Shown in pieces: positions 9,810 through 18,426 of a stretch of 47,570 nucleotides of DNA. The notes beneath the pieces were generated by a model. It worked only from the letters and a program-made list of their open reading frames with translations, had not been told where the DNA came from and searched no databases. Source of the DNA: Actinomycetota bacterium (GTDB lineage Bacteria; Actinomycetota; Actinomycetes; Nanopelagicales; Nanopelagicaceae); the NCBI GenBank assembly GCA_016870455.1, contig VGBN01000005.1, positions 1-47,570 of the forward strand, in the 5' to 3' direction. Every line of letters begins with the position of its first letter. The first letter of the stretch is position 1. A program made the translations under genes and the position numbers.

Positions 9810-10738
9810 GCTCTCTAGATTTCTCAACCAAAATCGGAAGTAGAAGATTTTCAAATCCTATTTTCACTGCAAGTGGTTGCGCTAGCTCTGGACAAGAGTT
9901 ATCACAATTTTTTCCAATTTCAGAGATTGGTGCAGTTGTTACCAAATCAATTATGACTAAACCTCGAACTGGTAGGGCTACACCAAGAATGGCTGAAACC
10001 CCCAGTGGAATGCTTAATTCAATTGGATTACAAGGGCCAGGTATTGATGCGTTTTTGGAAAATGACATTCCGTGGCTGTTAGCAAACTCTGCAAAGGTAA
10101 TTGTTTCAATAGCAGGTGAAACGGTTGATGAGTATGGTGTATTAGCCAGAAAGTTACGGGCAGTATCTGGAGTAAGTGCGGTGGAGGTCAATATCTCATG
10201 CCCTAATGTGGAAAATAGAGGTCAAGTTTTTGCTTGCCATCCAGAGAGCGCCGTGGCGGTAATTGAATCGGTGCGTAGAAATATTGGGGGAGAATTACCA
10301 ATTGTTGCAAAATTGTCTCCAGATGTAACAAACATAGTTGAGATTGCGCAATCGGTGATTAATGTTGGTGTGGATGGGTTGGCTTTGATAAATACATTAC
10401 TTGGTATGGTGATTGATACCAACACTATGAAACCTAAATTGGCTGGAAAAACTGGTGGATTATCTGGACCTGCGATTAGGCCTGTGGCGGTAAGAGCGAT
10501 CTATCAGGTGCATCAAGCATTTCCGCAAACTCCAATTGTCGGTATGGGAGGGGTATCAAACGGTAGGGATGCATTTGAAATGGTACTGGCCGGAGCTAGT
10601 GCGGTCTCAGTAGGTACAGCCACATTTGGAAATCCATCTGCAGCTATGCAGATCAAGGATGAATTGTCTAATCTTTTACTTGAAAAGGGTTTTAATGATT
10701 TTCGAGATGCAATTGGTTTTGCGCACCGAGGAGTTTGA
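9806..10738 (+). CDS. pyrD: Dihydroorotate dehydrogenase, catalytic subunit, class 1B
   Basis: The 310-residue FMN barrel oxidises dihydroorotate to orotate. The catalytic loop is VEVNISCPNVENRG, with the Cys that serves as base in class 1 enzymes where class 2 has Ser. There is no N-terminal membrane-binding extension. The direct pyrK neighbour confirms class 1B. The ATG at 9806 overlaps the pyrK stop by 4 nt. The frame is open further upstream, but that part lies inside pyrK and does not resemble the family. Confidence 0.95.
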   Translation: MSSLDFSTKIGSRRFSNPIFTASGCASSGQELSQFFPISEIGAVVTKSIMTKPRTGRATPRMAETPSGMLNSIGLQGPGIDAFLENDIPWLLANSAKVIVSIAGETVDEYGVLARKLRAVSGVSAVEVNISCPNVENRGQVFACHPESAVAVIESVRRNIGGELPIVAKLSPDVTNIVEIAQSVINVGVDGLALINTLLGMVIDTNTMKPKLAGKTGGLSGPAIRPVAVRAIYQVHQAFPQTPIVGMGGVSNGRDAFEMVLAGASAVSVGTATFGNPSAAMQIKDELSNLLLEKGFNDFRDAIGFAHRGV

Positions 10739-11430
10739 TGAAAAGTCCCATAATCTTTGCTTTAGATACCAAAGAGATCGATACCGCCGAAAAATGGATA
10801 CTTGCGGCTTCAGAGCATATAGATCACTTTAAAATTGGTTTAGAGTTTTACTTACTCCATGGAAGTGATGGAATTGAAAGGCTTCAACAGCAGGCTGAGT
10901 TTGAACTTTTCTTAGACCTAAAGTTATATGACATTCCAAACACTGTAAAAGCCGCAGTTGAATCAGTGGCAAGATTAAAACCGAAATTTCTCACTGTGCA
11001 TGCATCAGGCGGTAGCGCCATGATCTCAGCAGCTAAAAGTGCTCTGCCAAACGGTTCAATTACCGCCGTAACAGTTTTAACCTCATTCTCTGAAGCTGAA
11101 TTTACTTCACTAGGGTTTACGCAAACTATTGATCAAGTCGCTACAAGTTGGGCGAAGATGGCTGTTTCAGCTGGCGCTACCTCAATTGTCTGCTCACCAT
11201 TTGAGGTATCAAGTTTAAGAGATGCACTTCCAAAAACAGTTCTGATTACACCTGGAGTTAGAGATGTTGGTGATGATCATGGCGATCAGGTTCGAGTAAT
11301 GACCGCACAAGATGCCATTAGAGCAGGATCTGATTTTGTTGTAATTGGCAGATCTATTACAAATTTATGGGATGGTTCAGATAAAGCCATGCGCACTAAA
11401 ATTGAGCAAATACGAAGCTCAATCAACTAA
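10738..11430 (+). CDS. pyrF: Orotidine 5'-phosphate decarboxylase, type I
   Basis: This 230-residue barrel carries out the last step to UMP. The catalytic D-K-x-x-D array is visible as FLDLKLYDIPNTV (about residues 59-71), with FALDTKE at the N terminus and the phosphate-binding TPGVR and VIGRSIT near the end. These motifs define type I. Mycobacterium and Streptomyces have the longer type II form with AKRGDI. GAGGAG ends 4 nt before the ATG at 10738, which overlaps the pyrD stop by one base. pyrE is not in this operon. Confidence 0.94.
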   Translation: MKSPIIFALDTKEIDTAEKWILAASEHIDHFKIGLEFYLLHGSDGIERLQQQAEFELFLDLKLYDIPNTVKAAVESVARLKPKFLTVHASGGSAMISAAKSALPNGSITAVTVLTSFSEAEFTSLGFTQTIDQVATSWAKMAVSAGATSIVCSPFEVSSLRDALPKTVLITPGVRDVGDDHGDQVRVMTAQDAIRAGSDFVVIGRSITNLWDGSDKAMRTKIEQIRSSIN

Positions 11431-11432
11431 TT

Positions 11433-12299
11433 ATGTTGCCTCCACGACTAAGTAGGAGATCACGCAGGAAAGCTGGTCAAAAAGCTGTTCTAGCCAGACA
11501 GGAGCGAGCAAGAGTAAAAGAGGAGATCGCAAGCGGTGAAAAATTCTTTTTTGAACTCTTTGCTGATGAGCGAAAATCTATTAAACGCATGAAGTTGGTC
11601 GACTTGCTTCAATCAGTTCCTGGTATCGGCAGAATTCGAGCGGATCTAATCATGGATAGAGCCGAAATCTCCTCATCACGTAGAATTGGTGGTGTTGGCA
11701 AACGCCAACTTGAAATCTTGCGACAGGAGTTTTTGTTGGCTAAAAACTCACCTAGAAATGGCAAACTATTAGTGGTATCAGGCCCAAGTGGTGTTGGAAA
11801 GAGCACACTGACTAATAGGTTACGAGATGATGATCGGTTTTGGATCTCAGTATCAGCAACAACGCGAAGTAAACGTATCGGAGAAAAAGATGGAGTTGAT
11901 TACCATTTTGTCTCCGATAAAGAGTTTGATCAGATGATTGAGAAAAATGAGTTCTTAGAGTGGGCAAATTTTGCCGGCGCAAAATACGGAACACCTCGAA
12001 AAGCAGTTGATAAGGCATTAGCTAGTGGGAAAAATGTTGTTCTGGAGATTGAGTTAAATGGAGCAAGGCAGGTAAGGAAAAATTCTAAAGATGCAGTGTT
12101 GATATTTATTGAGCCACCCACATGGGAGGAGTTAAAATCTAGATTGGAGAAAAGAGGCACTGAATCAGAGGATTCAACGCAAACTAGGTTGGATAGGGCC
12201 AAGGAGGAGCTCTCAGCCGCCTCAGAATTTGATCATGTGATCGTAAATCACCAAGTGGCTGACTCAGTGGCCCAACTGGTATCTTTAGCCATTCGCTAA
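11433..12299 (+). CDS. gmk: Fusion of integration host factor mIHF and guanylate kinase
   Basis: One uninterrupted 288-residue frame holds two proteins that are normally separate neighbours in actinobacteria. Residues about 1-103 match mIHF: a basic helical start (ARQERARVKEEIASG) and the helix-two-turns-helix core LLQSVPGIGRIRADLIMDR and SSRRIGGVGKRQ, which bends DNA. After a linker of a few residues, guanylate kinase begins at about 111, with the P-loop GPSGVGKST (117-125), the GMP-binding region SVSATTRSKR and GVDYHFVS, and the lid region. Gmk turns GMP into GDP. A possible internal start lies at 11736, so free Gmk might also be made. The start ATG is 2 nt after pyrF. A sequencing error joining two frames cannot be excluded but seems unlikely. 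Confidence 0.93.
   Translation: MLPPRLSRRSRRKAGQKAVLARQERARVKEEIASGEKFFFELFADERKSIKRMKLVDLLQSVPGIGRIRADLIMDRAEISSSRRIGGVGKRQLEILRQEFLLAKNSPRNGKLLVVSGPSGVGKSTLTNRLRDDDRFWISVSATTRSKRIGEKDGVDYHFVSDKEFDQMIEKNEFLEWANFAGAKYGTPRKAVDKALASGKNVVLEIELNGARQVRKNSKDAVLIFIEPPTWEELKSRLEKRGTESEDSTQTRLDRAKEELSAASEFDHVIVNHQVADSVAQLVSLAIR
11725..11738 (+). promoter_or_regulatory. Possible internal ribosome-binding site and TTG start for free guanylate kinase
   Basis: AGGAG at 11725-11729 is followed after 6 nt by an in-frame TTG at 11736 (codon 102), just at the mIHF-Gmk junction. No in-frame ATG or GTG lies close by. Translation starting here would give a normal-length Gmk of about 187 residues. This is inferred from spacing only. 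Confidence 0.35.
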
Positions 12300-12328
12300 T
12301 CTGCAAATTTTGAAGAAAAAGGATCTCA

Positions 12329-12607
12329 ATGAGTAATCAAGCGTTAGATGGAATCACAAACCCACCAATAGATGCTTTATTGGATAAAGCTGGTTCAAAA
12401 TACAGTTTGGTTCTTTATGCTGCTAAGCGAGCTCGACAGATTAATGCGTATTACTCCCAACTAGGTGAGGGATTACTTGAGTATGTCGGCCCATTAGTTG
12501 AAACCTATGTACATGAGAAACCACTTTCCATTGCACTTCGTGAAATCAATGATGGTTTACTCTCCATAGAGAATCTAGAGCCAAAGCAAACAACTCCAGC
12601 GAGTTAA
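12329..12607 (+). CDS. rpoZ: RNA polymerase omega subunit
   Basis: The 92-residue protein carries the omega signature [28 protein letters not shown] in its first half. Omega stabilises the beta' subunit during RNA polymerase assembly. AAGGA is placed well before the ATG at 12329. It lies 29 nt after mihF-gmk and 5 nt before coaBC, the conserved actinobacterial order gmk-rpoZ-coaBC-metK-priA. Confidence 0.94.
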   Translation: MSNQALDGITNPPIDALLDKAGSKYSLVLYAAKRARQINAYYSQLGEGLLEYVGPLVETYVHEKPLSIALREINDGLLSIENLEPKQTTPAS

Positions 12608-12612
12608 AAACC

Positions 12613-13812
12613 ATGTTTCCCCGTGGTCGAAAGATATTGCTTGGCGTCTCAGGTGGAATCTCTGCATATAAATCCTGTGACTTATTGCGTCGATTACAAG
12701 ACCATGGTTTTGTAGTAGATGTTGTGCCTACTCAAGCCAGTCTAAATTTTGTTGGTAAGAGCACCTGGGAGGCACTCTCCGGTAAAAAGGTTGCTACCGA
12801 TCTTTGGCAGGATGTTGAAAAAGTACCTCACATTTCAATGGCCAAAGAAAATGATTTGATTGTGATTGCACCAACCACTGCTGATCTACTTGCCAAATTA
12901 GCCTCTGGACGAGCTGATGATTTGCTTACAAATATAGTTCTGGCCTCGATAGCACCCAAAGTATTAGTGCCTGCTATGCATACCGAGATGTGGCTAAATC
13001 CTGCGACAGTTGAAAATGTTCAAACCTTACGTAATCGAGGATTTATTGTTGTCGAACCTGATGAAGGTCGAATGACTGGAAGAGATACAGGAGTAGGCAG
13101 ATATCCTGAGAGTTCAAAGATAATTGATGCAGTTAACAACGCTTTAGCAGTTGCCAGCGATCTAGTTGGGAAAAAAGTTTTGATCACTGCAGGTGGTACC
13201 CGAGAGCCGATTGATCCAGTTAGATTTATAGGCAATCGATCATCAGGCAGGCAAGGTTTTGCATTGGCCATGGCAGCTGCCAGCCGAGGGGCACAGGTGC
13301 ATTTAGTCGCTGCTAATACTGATCTTCCAAATATCGAGGGTATAACCATGACTAGCGTAGAAACTGCCGAACAAATGCTAGCTGTATTAGATCTTGAGTT
13401 CCCTCATTGCGATGCACTTATTATGTCGGCAGCAGTGGCTGATGCCCGGGTTGCTGATTACTCCGATTCTAAAATTGGAAAAGAGAGATTAAGCACGCTA
13501 TCCCTAGTGCGTAACCCTGATATTTTAAAATCACTATCATCGGTAAAAAAACCAGGCCAAATCTTGATTGGTTTTGCCGCTGAAACTGAATCTGATGTTA
13601 AGGCGCTTAAAGATAGTGCTACTGAAAAAATAGTCAGCAAAAATCTTGACATTATTTATGTCAATAATGTCTCTGGTGGTGCAATCTTTGGAAGTGAGAG
13701 TACAAGAGGCTTAATCGTAGATAAAGATAGAAATGTGATCGAGGTACCTGAGATTAGTAAAGACACGCTATCGGATATATTGCTAGATCAATTAGTGAGT
13801 AAATTAGGTTAG
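12613..13812 (+). CDS. coaBC: Bifunctional phosphopantothenoylcysteine decarboxylase/synthetase
   Basis: This 399-residue protein performs two coenzyme A steps. The N-terminal flavin-dependent CoaC part has [18 protein letters not shown] at the start, the catalytic His in VPHISMA, and PAMHTEMW. The C-terminal CoaB part starts near residue 185 ([18 protein letters not shown]) and includes [12 protein letters not shown] and SAAVADARV. The length is normal. The end of the gene also contains the -10 element of metK. Confidence 0.96.
   Translation: MFPRGRKILLGVSGGISAYKSCDLLRRLQDHGFVVDVVPTQASLNFVGKSTWEALSGKKVATDLWQDVEKVPHISMAKENDLIVIAPTTADLLAKLASGRADDLLTNIVLASIAPKVLVPAMHTEMWLNPATVENVQTLRNRGFIVVEPDEGRMTGRDTGVGRYPESSKIIDAVNNALAVASDLVGKKVLITAGGTREPIDPVRFIGNRSSGRQGFALAMAAASRGAQVHLVAANTDLPNIEGITMTSVETAEQMLAVLDLEFPHCDALIMSAAVADARVADYSDSKIGKERLSTLSLVRNPDILKSLSSVKKPGQILIGFAAETESDVKALKDSATEKIVSKNLDIIYVNNVSGGAIFGSESTRGLIVDKDRNVIEVPEISKDTLSDILLDQLVSKLG
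13805..13810 (+). promoter_or_regulatory. Leaderless-type -10 element of metK
   Basis: TAGGTT overlaps the last codons of coaBC and ends 6 nt before the GTG start of metK at 13817. No Shine-Dalgarno sequence is visible there, so an extra leaderless metK transcript is plausible. Confidence 0.45.
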
Positions 13813-13816
13813 GCCA

Positions 13817-15007
13817 GTGAAAAATCGATTGTTTACATCTGAATCTGTAACTGAGGGTCATCCAGACAAGATTGCAGATCAGATATCAGATGCAATTCTT
13901 GACTCATTATTAGCGCAGGATCCTAAAAGTCGAGTAGCTGTTGAAACTTTAATTACCACAGGTCAAGTCCATGTTGCCGGAGAGATAACTACAAATGGAT
14001 ATGCAGATGTCATGAATATTGTTCGAGACACGGTATTAGAGATTGGTTATGACTCGTCCGACAAGGGTTTTGATGGTAATAGTTGCGGTGTTTCCATTTC
14101 TATCGGCCAACAATCACAGGATATTGCCCAAGGGGTAAATGATGCCTTTGAGAGCAGAGTCTCTTCTTCCGCAGATCCGTTGGATCTACAGGGAGCTGGA
14201 GACCAAGGCTTGATGTTTGGTTACGCATCAAATGACACACCAGAGTTGATGCCATTGCCTATTTCATTGGCCCATAAATTAGCAATGCAGTTAACTAAGG
14301 TTAGAAAAGATGGGACACTTTCATACTTAAGGCCAGATGGTAAAACTCAAGTTACTATTGAGTATCAGGGTGAAAAGGCCGTCGCATTAAATACCGTAGT
14401 CATCTCATCACAGCACGCTCCCGATATAGATTTAGATAAGAAACTAGCCCCGGAGATAAAAAAATATGTAATCGACCCGGTGATCGGCCAACTCGATTTA
14501 GATCTGTCCAATGTTCGCTATCTAATCAATCCAACTGGAAGATTTGTCATTGGTGGTCCTATGGGTGATGCTGGATTAACAGGGCGCAAGATAATTGTTG
14601 ATACCTACGGTGGAATGGCAAGACATGGAGGTGGGGCTTTTTCAGGAAAAGATCCTTCAAAGGTGGACAGATCAGCAGCTTATGCAATGCGTTGGGTAGC
14701 AAAGAATGTGGTTGCAGCGGGCTTAGCAGATCGTTGTGAGGTACAAGTGGCTTATGCCATAGGCAAGGCTCAACCTGTTGGATTGTTTGTCGAAACCTTT
14801 GGAACAGAGAAATTCAATTTAGTTAGCATCAGCGAGGCCGTAAACCAGGTTTTTGATTTAAGACCAGCTGCAATCATTCGTGATTTAAAATTACTTCGAC
14901 CTATTTATGCAAAGACAGCCGCATATGGACACTTTGGCCGAGAACTACCTGATTTTTCTTGGGAAAAAACAGATCGTGCATCGGCTTTAAAGGCTCTAGT
15001 TAAATAA
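13817..15007 (+). CDS. metK: S-adenosylmethionine synthase
   Basis: The 396-residue enzyme makes S-adenosylmethionine from methionine and ATP. Motifs are the N-terminal [32 protein letters not shown], the P-loop-like [19 protein letters not shown] and the C-terminal YGHFGRE. It starts with GTG 4 nt after the coaBC stop. Together with metH further on, it supplies the methyl cycle. Confidence 0.97.
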   Translation: MKNRLFTSESVTEGHPDKIADQISDAILDSLLAQDPKSRVAVETLITTGQVHVAGEITTNGYADVMNIVRDTVLEIGYDSSDKGFDGNSCGVSISIGQQSQDIAQGVNDAFESRVSSSADPLDLQGAGDQGLMFGYASNDTPELMPLPISLAHKLAMQLTKVRKDGTLSYLRPDGKTQVTIEYQGEKAVALNTVVISSQHAPDIDLDKKLAPEIKKYVIDPVIGQLDLDLSNVRYLINPTGRFVIGGPMGDAGLTGRKIIVDTYGGMARHGGGAFSGKDPSKVDRSAAYAMRWVAKNVVAAGLADRCEVQVAYAIGKAQPVGLFVETFGTEKFNLVSISEAVNQVFDLRPAAIIRDLKLLRPIYAKTAAYGHFGRELPDFSWEKTDRASALKALVK

Positions 15008-15010
15008 TCA

Positions 15011-16912
15011 GTGGCCGCTCCACTAAAACTTAGACGTCAGATTACTGCTGCACCAGCACAACAAGAAAAGAAAACTGCAACAGATCTTCCAGTTGCTGCC
15101 GTTCTGGTCAATACACCAGTTTCTCATCTAGAAGGAATTTATGATTATTTGGTGCCCGAGCAGCACTCTCAAAGTGCAGTAGCCGGCACTAAAGTGATTG
15201 TGCCTTTTGGTAATACAAAAACCGAAGGCTTGGTCATCTCTCGCAAATCTAACTCAGATGAGAGCAGAAATCTTAAGGTGATTCTTGAGATTGCCTCGCC
15301 AGCAGGAATGATCACTAAACCGGTGATGAGCCATGTCGAGGCGGTGCGTAATAGGTTTGGTGGAAGTTTCTGGGAGGTGCTTAAATCCGCTGTACCCCCA
15401 AGAGTTATTAAAGAAGAAAAAAACATCACTAGAAGCGTTGGGAACACCTCCTCTGATTATTCAAGTCAATTCCTCATTGAGGTGATGGGTAGGGCAGATC
15501 ATGGCCTACTTATGGCCCAACAACGAATCAGATGGGCCTTAACTCAACCGGTAGGTGTTGATCATTCTCGATTCTTAGCCGAGTTAATTAAAGTTAGATC
15601 CACAATCAGCCAGGTGCTTCTAATAGTTCCAGATGAAAAAGATCTAGATCAAATCAGTGAGCAGTTGATCAATTTTTTTGGAGATCAATTACTTATCTTG
15701 AGTTCCCATTTATCCAAGGCTGATCGGTATCGCAACTTTCTTAACACCATTTATAAACCACCAAAGGTAATCCTCGCCACTAGAGGCGGAAGTTTTGTTA
15801 ATTTAGCAGTGGATGCCACTGTGATTGTATTATCAGATTTGGATAATTCTCATTATGAGCAACACTCTCCAGGGTGGAATAGCAGAGATGTATCGCTCCT
15901 TCGCCCTGCAACTACCTCGTTGATTTTCATCTCTGCTTCCCACTCGTTAGAGGTGGCGAGATTAATAGAGATGGGATGGCTTACATATAAAAAATATCCG
16001 AGTAAGAGCAAAATCAGATTTCATACAAATGAAGCAGGTAGAAGTTTTATTCCGGTTATTAAAAGCGCACTAGTAAATGGTAATGTACTAGTAAGTGTGG
16101 CCGAGAAGGGCTATGCAAACCTATTTCTGTGCGCCAAGTGTCGAAATGTAGCTGCATGCTCATGTGGGGGAAAGCTTCAGATTTTGGGGGCAAATTCAAA
16201 TCCATCTTGCTACCTGTGTAAGGCCTCAAAGAAAGATTGGAGATGCGATTTTTGCGGAGAAGCCAAGCCTTATGTACTAGCCAAAGGGATAAATCGAACA
16301 GCAGAGGAAATTGGTAGGACTATACCGAAGAACTCTATTTTGATTTCATCTGGCTCTAAGCAACTTAAATCAGTGCCAAAAGGAAGACATATAGTTATTG
16401 CAACTGCTGGATCAGAGCCAGCGGGTAGTTTTAGTGCAGTTATCTTGTTGGATGGTGAAAAACTTTTCAACAGACCATCGCTTAGGTCTGAGGAGCTAGC
16501 GAAATTTAATTGGTTTTCAGCTGTGTGCAAGTTAGATTTAAACTCAGAGGTTTTTCTATCGCTGCCAAACTACCATCCAGTGGTTCAATCCATACTCCGA
16601 TTAGACTCACAATCTGCGGCATTGAGTGAGTTAAGAGGTCGTGAGGCAGCAAAGTTGCCACCTTATTATCGAGTTGCCATTGTAATTGGGCTCAGTGCAG
16701 AGATATCGAAATTTACTGAAAATCTTAAGTCGAGCAAGGAGTATCAAATAACAGGACCAATCGACATCGAAAAAGGTGAAAAGAAGATCATCATCAGAGC
16801 TCCAATCTCAGCAGGTCAAGGACTGGTTGATTTGCTGGATGACGTCGTTAAAGTGCAAGGGGTAAAAGGTCGAAATATTTTCAAGGTTCGATTTGATCCA
16901 TTTGATCTTTAG
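15011..16912 (+). CDS. priA: PriA-like primosomal protein N', helicase motifs degraded
   Basis: The 633-residue protein has the PriA layout: an N-terminal DNA-binding domain (about 25-110), a helicase-like core, and a zinc-binding insertion with eight cysteines (C374, C377, C383, C385, C400, C403, C412, C415). The core lacks a Walker A P-loop. Where active PriA has DEEH, this one reads DLDN (276-279), and no GRAGR motif is found. Actinobacterial PriA proteins are known to be helicase-dead in this way, so it probably loads replisome proteins at restarted forks without unwinding DNA. It starts with GTG 3 nt after metK. Confidence 0.88.
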   Translation: MAAPLKLRRQITAAPAQQEKKTATDLPVAAVLVNTPVSHLEGIYDYLVPEQHSQSAVAGTKVIVPFGNTKTEGLVISRKSNSDESRNLKVILEIASPAGMITKPVMSHVEAVRNRFGGSFWEVLKSAVPPRVIKEEKNITRSVGNTSSDYSSQFLIEVMGRADHGLLMAQQRIRWALTQPVGVDHSRFLAELIKVRSTISQVLLIVPDEKDLDQISEQLINFFGDQLLILSSHLSKADRYRNFLNTIYKPPKVILATRGGSFVNLAVDATVIVLSDLDNSHYEQHSPGWNSRDVSLLRPATTSLIFISASHSLEVARLIEMGWLTYKKYPSKSKIRFHTNEAGRSFIPVIKSALVNGNVLVSVAEKGYANLFLCAKCRNVAACSCGGKLQILGANSNPSCYLCKASKKDWRCDFCGEAKPYVLAKGINRTAEEIGRTIPKNSILISSGSKQLKSVPKGRHIVIATAGSEPAGSFSAVILLDGEKLFNRPSLRSEELAKFNWFSAVCKLDLNSEVFLSLPNYHPVVQSILRLDSQSAALSELRGREAAKLPPYYRVAIVIGLSAEISKFTENLKSSKEYQITGPIDIEKGEKKIIIRAPISAGQGLVDLLDDVVKVQGVKGRNIFKVRFDPFDL

Positions 16913-16928
16913 AGTTGTCTAATTAAAG

Positions 16929-16934
16929 TATCAT
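16929..16934 (+). promoter_or_regulatory. Leaderless-type -10 element of def
   Basis: TATCAT ends 6 nt before the ATG of def at 16941, in a 28-nt gap after priA. The upstream gap has no ribosome-binding site. Confidence 0.6.
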
Positions 16935-16940
16935 TTATCC

Positions 16941-17501
16941 ATGACCGTTCAACCGATACGACTTTTTGGTGATCCTGTATTAGTCACTCCAGCATCTCCA
17001 GTTGTCGATTTTGATAAAGAGTTGCGACAACTAGTTGCGGATCTAACTGAGACAATGAAAGCAGCACCAGGTGCCGGTTTAGCTGCGCCGCAAATTGGCG
17101 TTCCCCTGCGAGTATTTGTGTGGTATGTAGATGATGAGATCGGTCATCTAGTTAATCCTTCACTTGATTTAAGCGATGAGATGCAAGAGGGCGAAGAGGG
17201 GTGCTTGTCCTTTCCAAATCTGGTATTTGAAACTCCCAGAGCGTTTCGAGCTGTGGCTAAAGGTTTTAATATGCATGGTGATGCGGTGGTAATCGAAGGA
17301 ACCCAACTGCTTGCCAGGTGTCTGCAACATGAGACGGACCATTTGAATGGAGTTCTTTTCATCGATCGCATGGATACTGAAAGTCGAAAATTAGCTATGA
17401 AAGAGATTAGAGAATCCGAATGGTTTGGTACAGCAATTGAGCAGGGCAGTAAGCCAGTTGTAAAAGTATCTCCACACAATACCTTTGGTTTAGGTATATA
17501 A
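16941..17501 (+). CDS. def: Peptide deformylase
   Basis: This 186-residue metalloprotease removes the formyl group from new proteins. All three motifs are seen: GAGLAAPQIGV (about 48-58), EEGCLSFP with the metal-binding Cys (about 89-96), and QHETDHLNGVLF with the HExxH-type metal ligands. It pairs functionally with the next gene, fmt, which adds the formyl group to initiator tRNA. The gap to fmt is 4 nt. Confidence 0.97.
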   Translation: MTVQPIRLFGDPVLVTPASPVVDFDKELRQLVADLTETMKAAPGAGLAAPQIGVPLRVFVWYVDDEIGHLVNPSLDLSDEMQEGEEGCLSFPNLVFETPRAFRAVAKGFNMHGDAVVIEGTQLLARCLQHETDHLNGVLFIDRMDTESRKLAMKEIRESEWFGTAIEQGSKPVVKVSPHNTFGLGI

Positions 17502-17505
17502 AGAA

Positions 17506-18426
17506 TTGAAAGTTTTGATTGCTTCCTCCTCGCTATTAGCAATTCCGCTCTTTGAAAAATTAGGCGAGTCCACAGATCATCAGATTGTGGGCTTAATTAC
17601 AAACTCAGATAAACCAACTGGCCGGGGTCAAAAAGTCGAGGCAAATGAACTGGCGGTTTGGGGCCAAAGCTTTAATCTGGATATCTTTAAAGTGGGTAGC
17701 AGTAGTGAAATTGAGCATGTTCTAAATCAACTTAAACCAGAGATTGTATTAACAATTGCCTTTGGACATTTGATCAAAAAATCAGTGTTGAGTATTCCAG
17801 ATTATGGTTGGATCAATATTCATTTTTCACTTCTACCTAAGTGGAAAGGTGCTGCGCCAGTTCAATATGCAATCCTTAATGGTGAGAGCCAAACTGGGGT
17901 ATCAATATTTAAGTTAGATGAAGGGATGGATACCGGACCTATTTATCTCATGGAGGAGGTTGAAATTGATCCTCATGAAACATCCAATCAACTCCTAAGT
18001 AGATTAAGTGTGAAAGGAGCGAAGCTGGCAGTAGATGCGTTGAAACTGATAGAAGATGGTGTCGAACCAGTATCGCAAGATCTAGATGTGTCCTCATTTG
18101 CACCTAAATTAAAAAAGAGCGATGGAGAAGTGAATTGGCAGTCGAATTCAACTCAAATTTACAATCAATTCCGAGCACTAGGTGAGAATCCAGGAGTCTG
18201 GAGTAAATTAGGCAATGAACGAATAAAGTTTGAGCAACTTAGAGTGAGTTATTTACCAAAAGAACTTAAGCCAGGTCAGCTGCTCATCGAAAATGAGAAG
18301 ATGTATTCCGGAACAAAAGATGGTGCTGTTGAAATTCTTGCCATTACACCATCAGGAAGAGGGTCGATGTCAGCAGCCGAGTTTGTAAGGGGATTAAGGG
18401 TAAAAGATGGGTTAAAACTTGGGTAA
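17506..18426 (+). CDS. fmt: Methionyl-tRNA formyltransferase
   Basis: The 306-residue enzyme formylates Met-tRNAi using 10-formyltetrahydrofolate. The N-terminal formyltransferase domain includes the catalytic region INIHFSLLPKWKGAAPVQYAI (Asn and His at about 105-107). The C-terminal tRNA-binding domain starts near residue 205. It begins with TTG at 17506 and family similarity starts right there (KVLIASSSLLAIPLF). It overlaps rsmB by 8 nt. Confidence 0.95.
   Translation: MKVLIASSSLLAIPLFEKLGESTDHQIVGLITNSDKPTGRGQKVEANELAVWGQSFNLDIFKVGSSSEIEHVLNQLKPEIVLTIAFGHLIKKSVLSIPDYGWINIHFSLLPKWKGAAPVQYAILNGESQTGVSIFKLDEGMDTGPIYLMEEVEIDPHETSNQLLSRLSVKGAKLAVDALKLIEDGVEPVSQDLDVSSFAPKLKKSDGEVNWQSNSTQIYNQFRALGENPGVWSKLGNERIKFEQLRVSYLPKELKPGQLLIENEKMYSGTKDGAVEILAITPSGRGSMSAAEFVRGLRVKDGLKLG

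Noticed and set aside
9787-10191. 134-residue open frame antisense to pyrD
   Set aside because: It lies fully within conserved pyrD codons and shows no recognisable domain.
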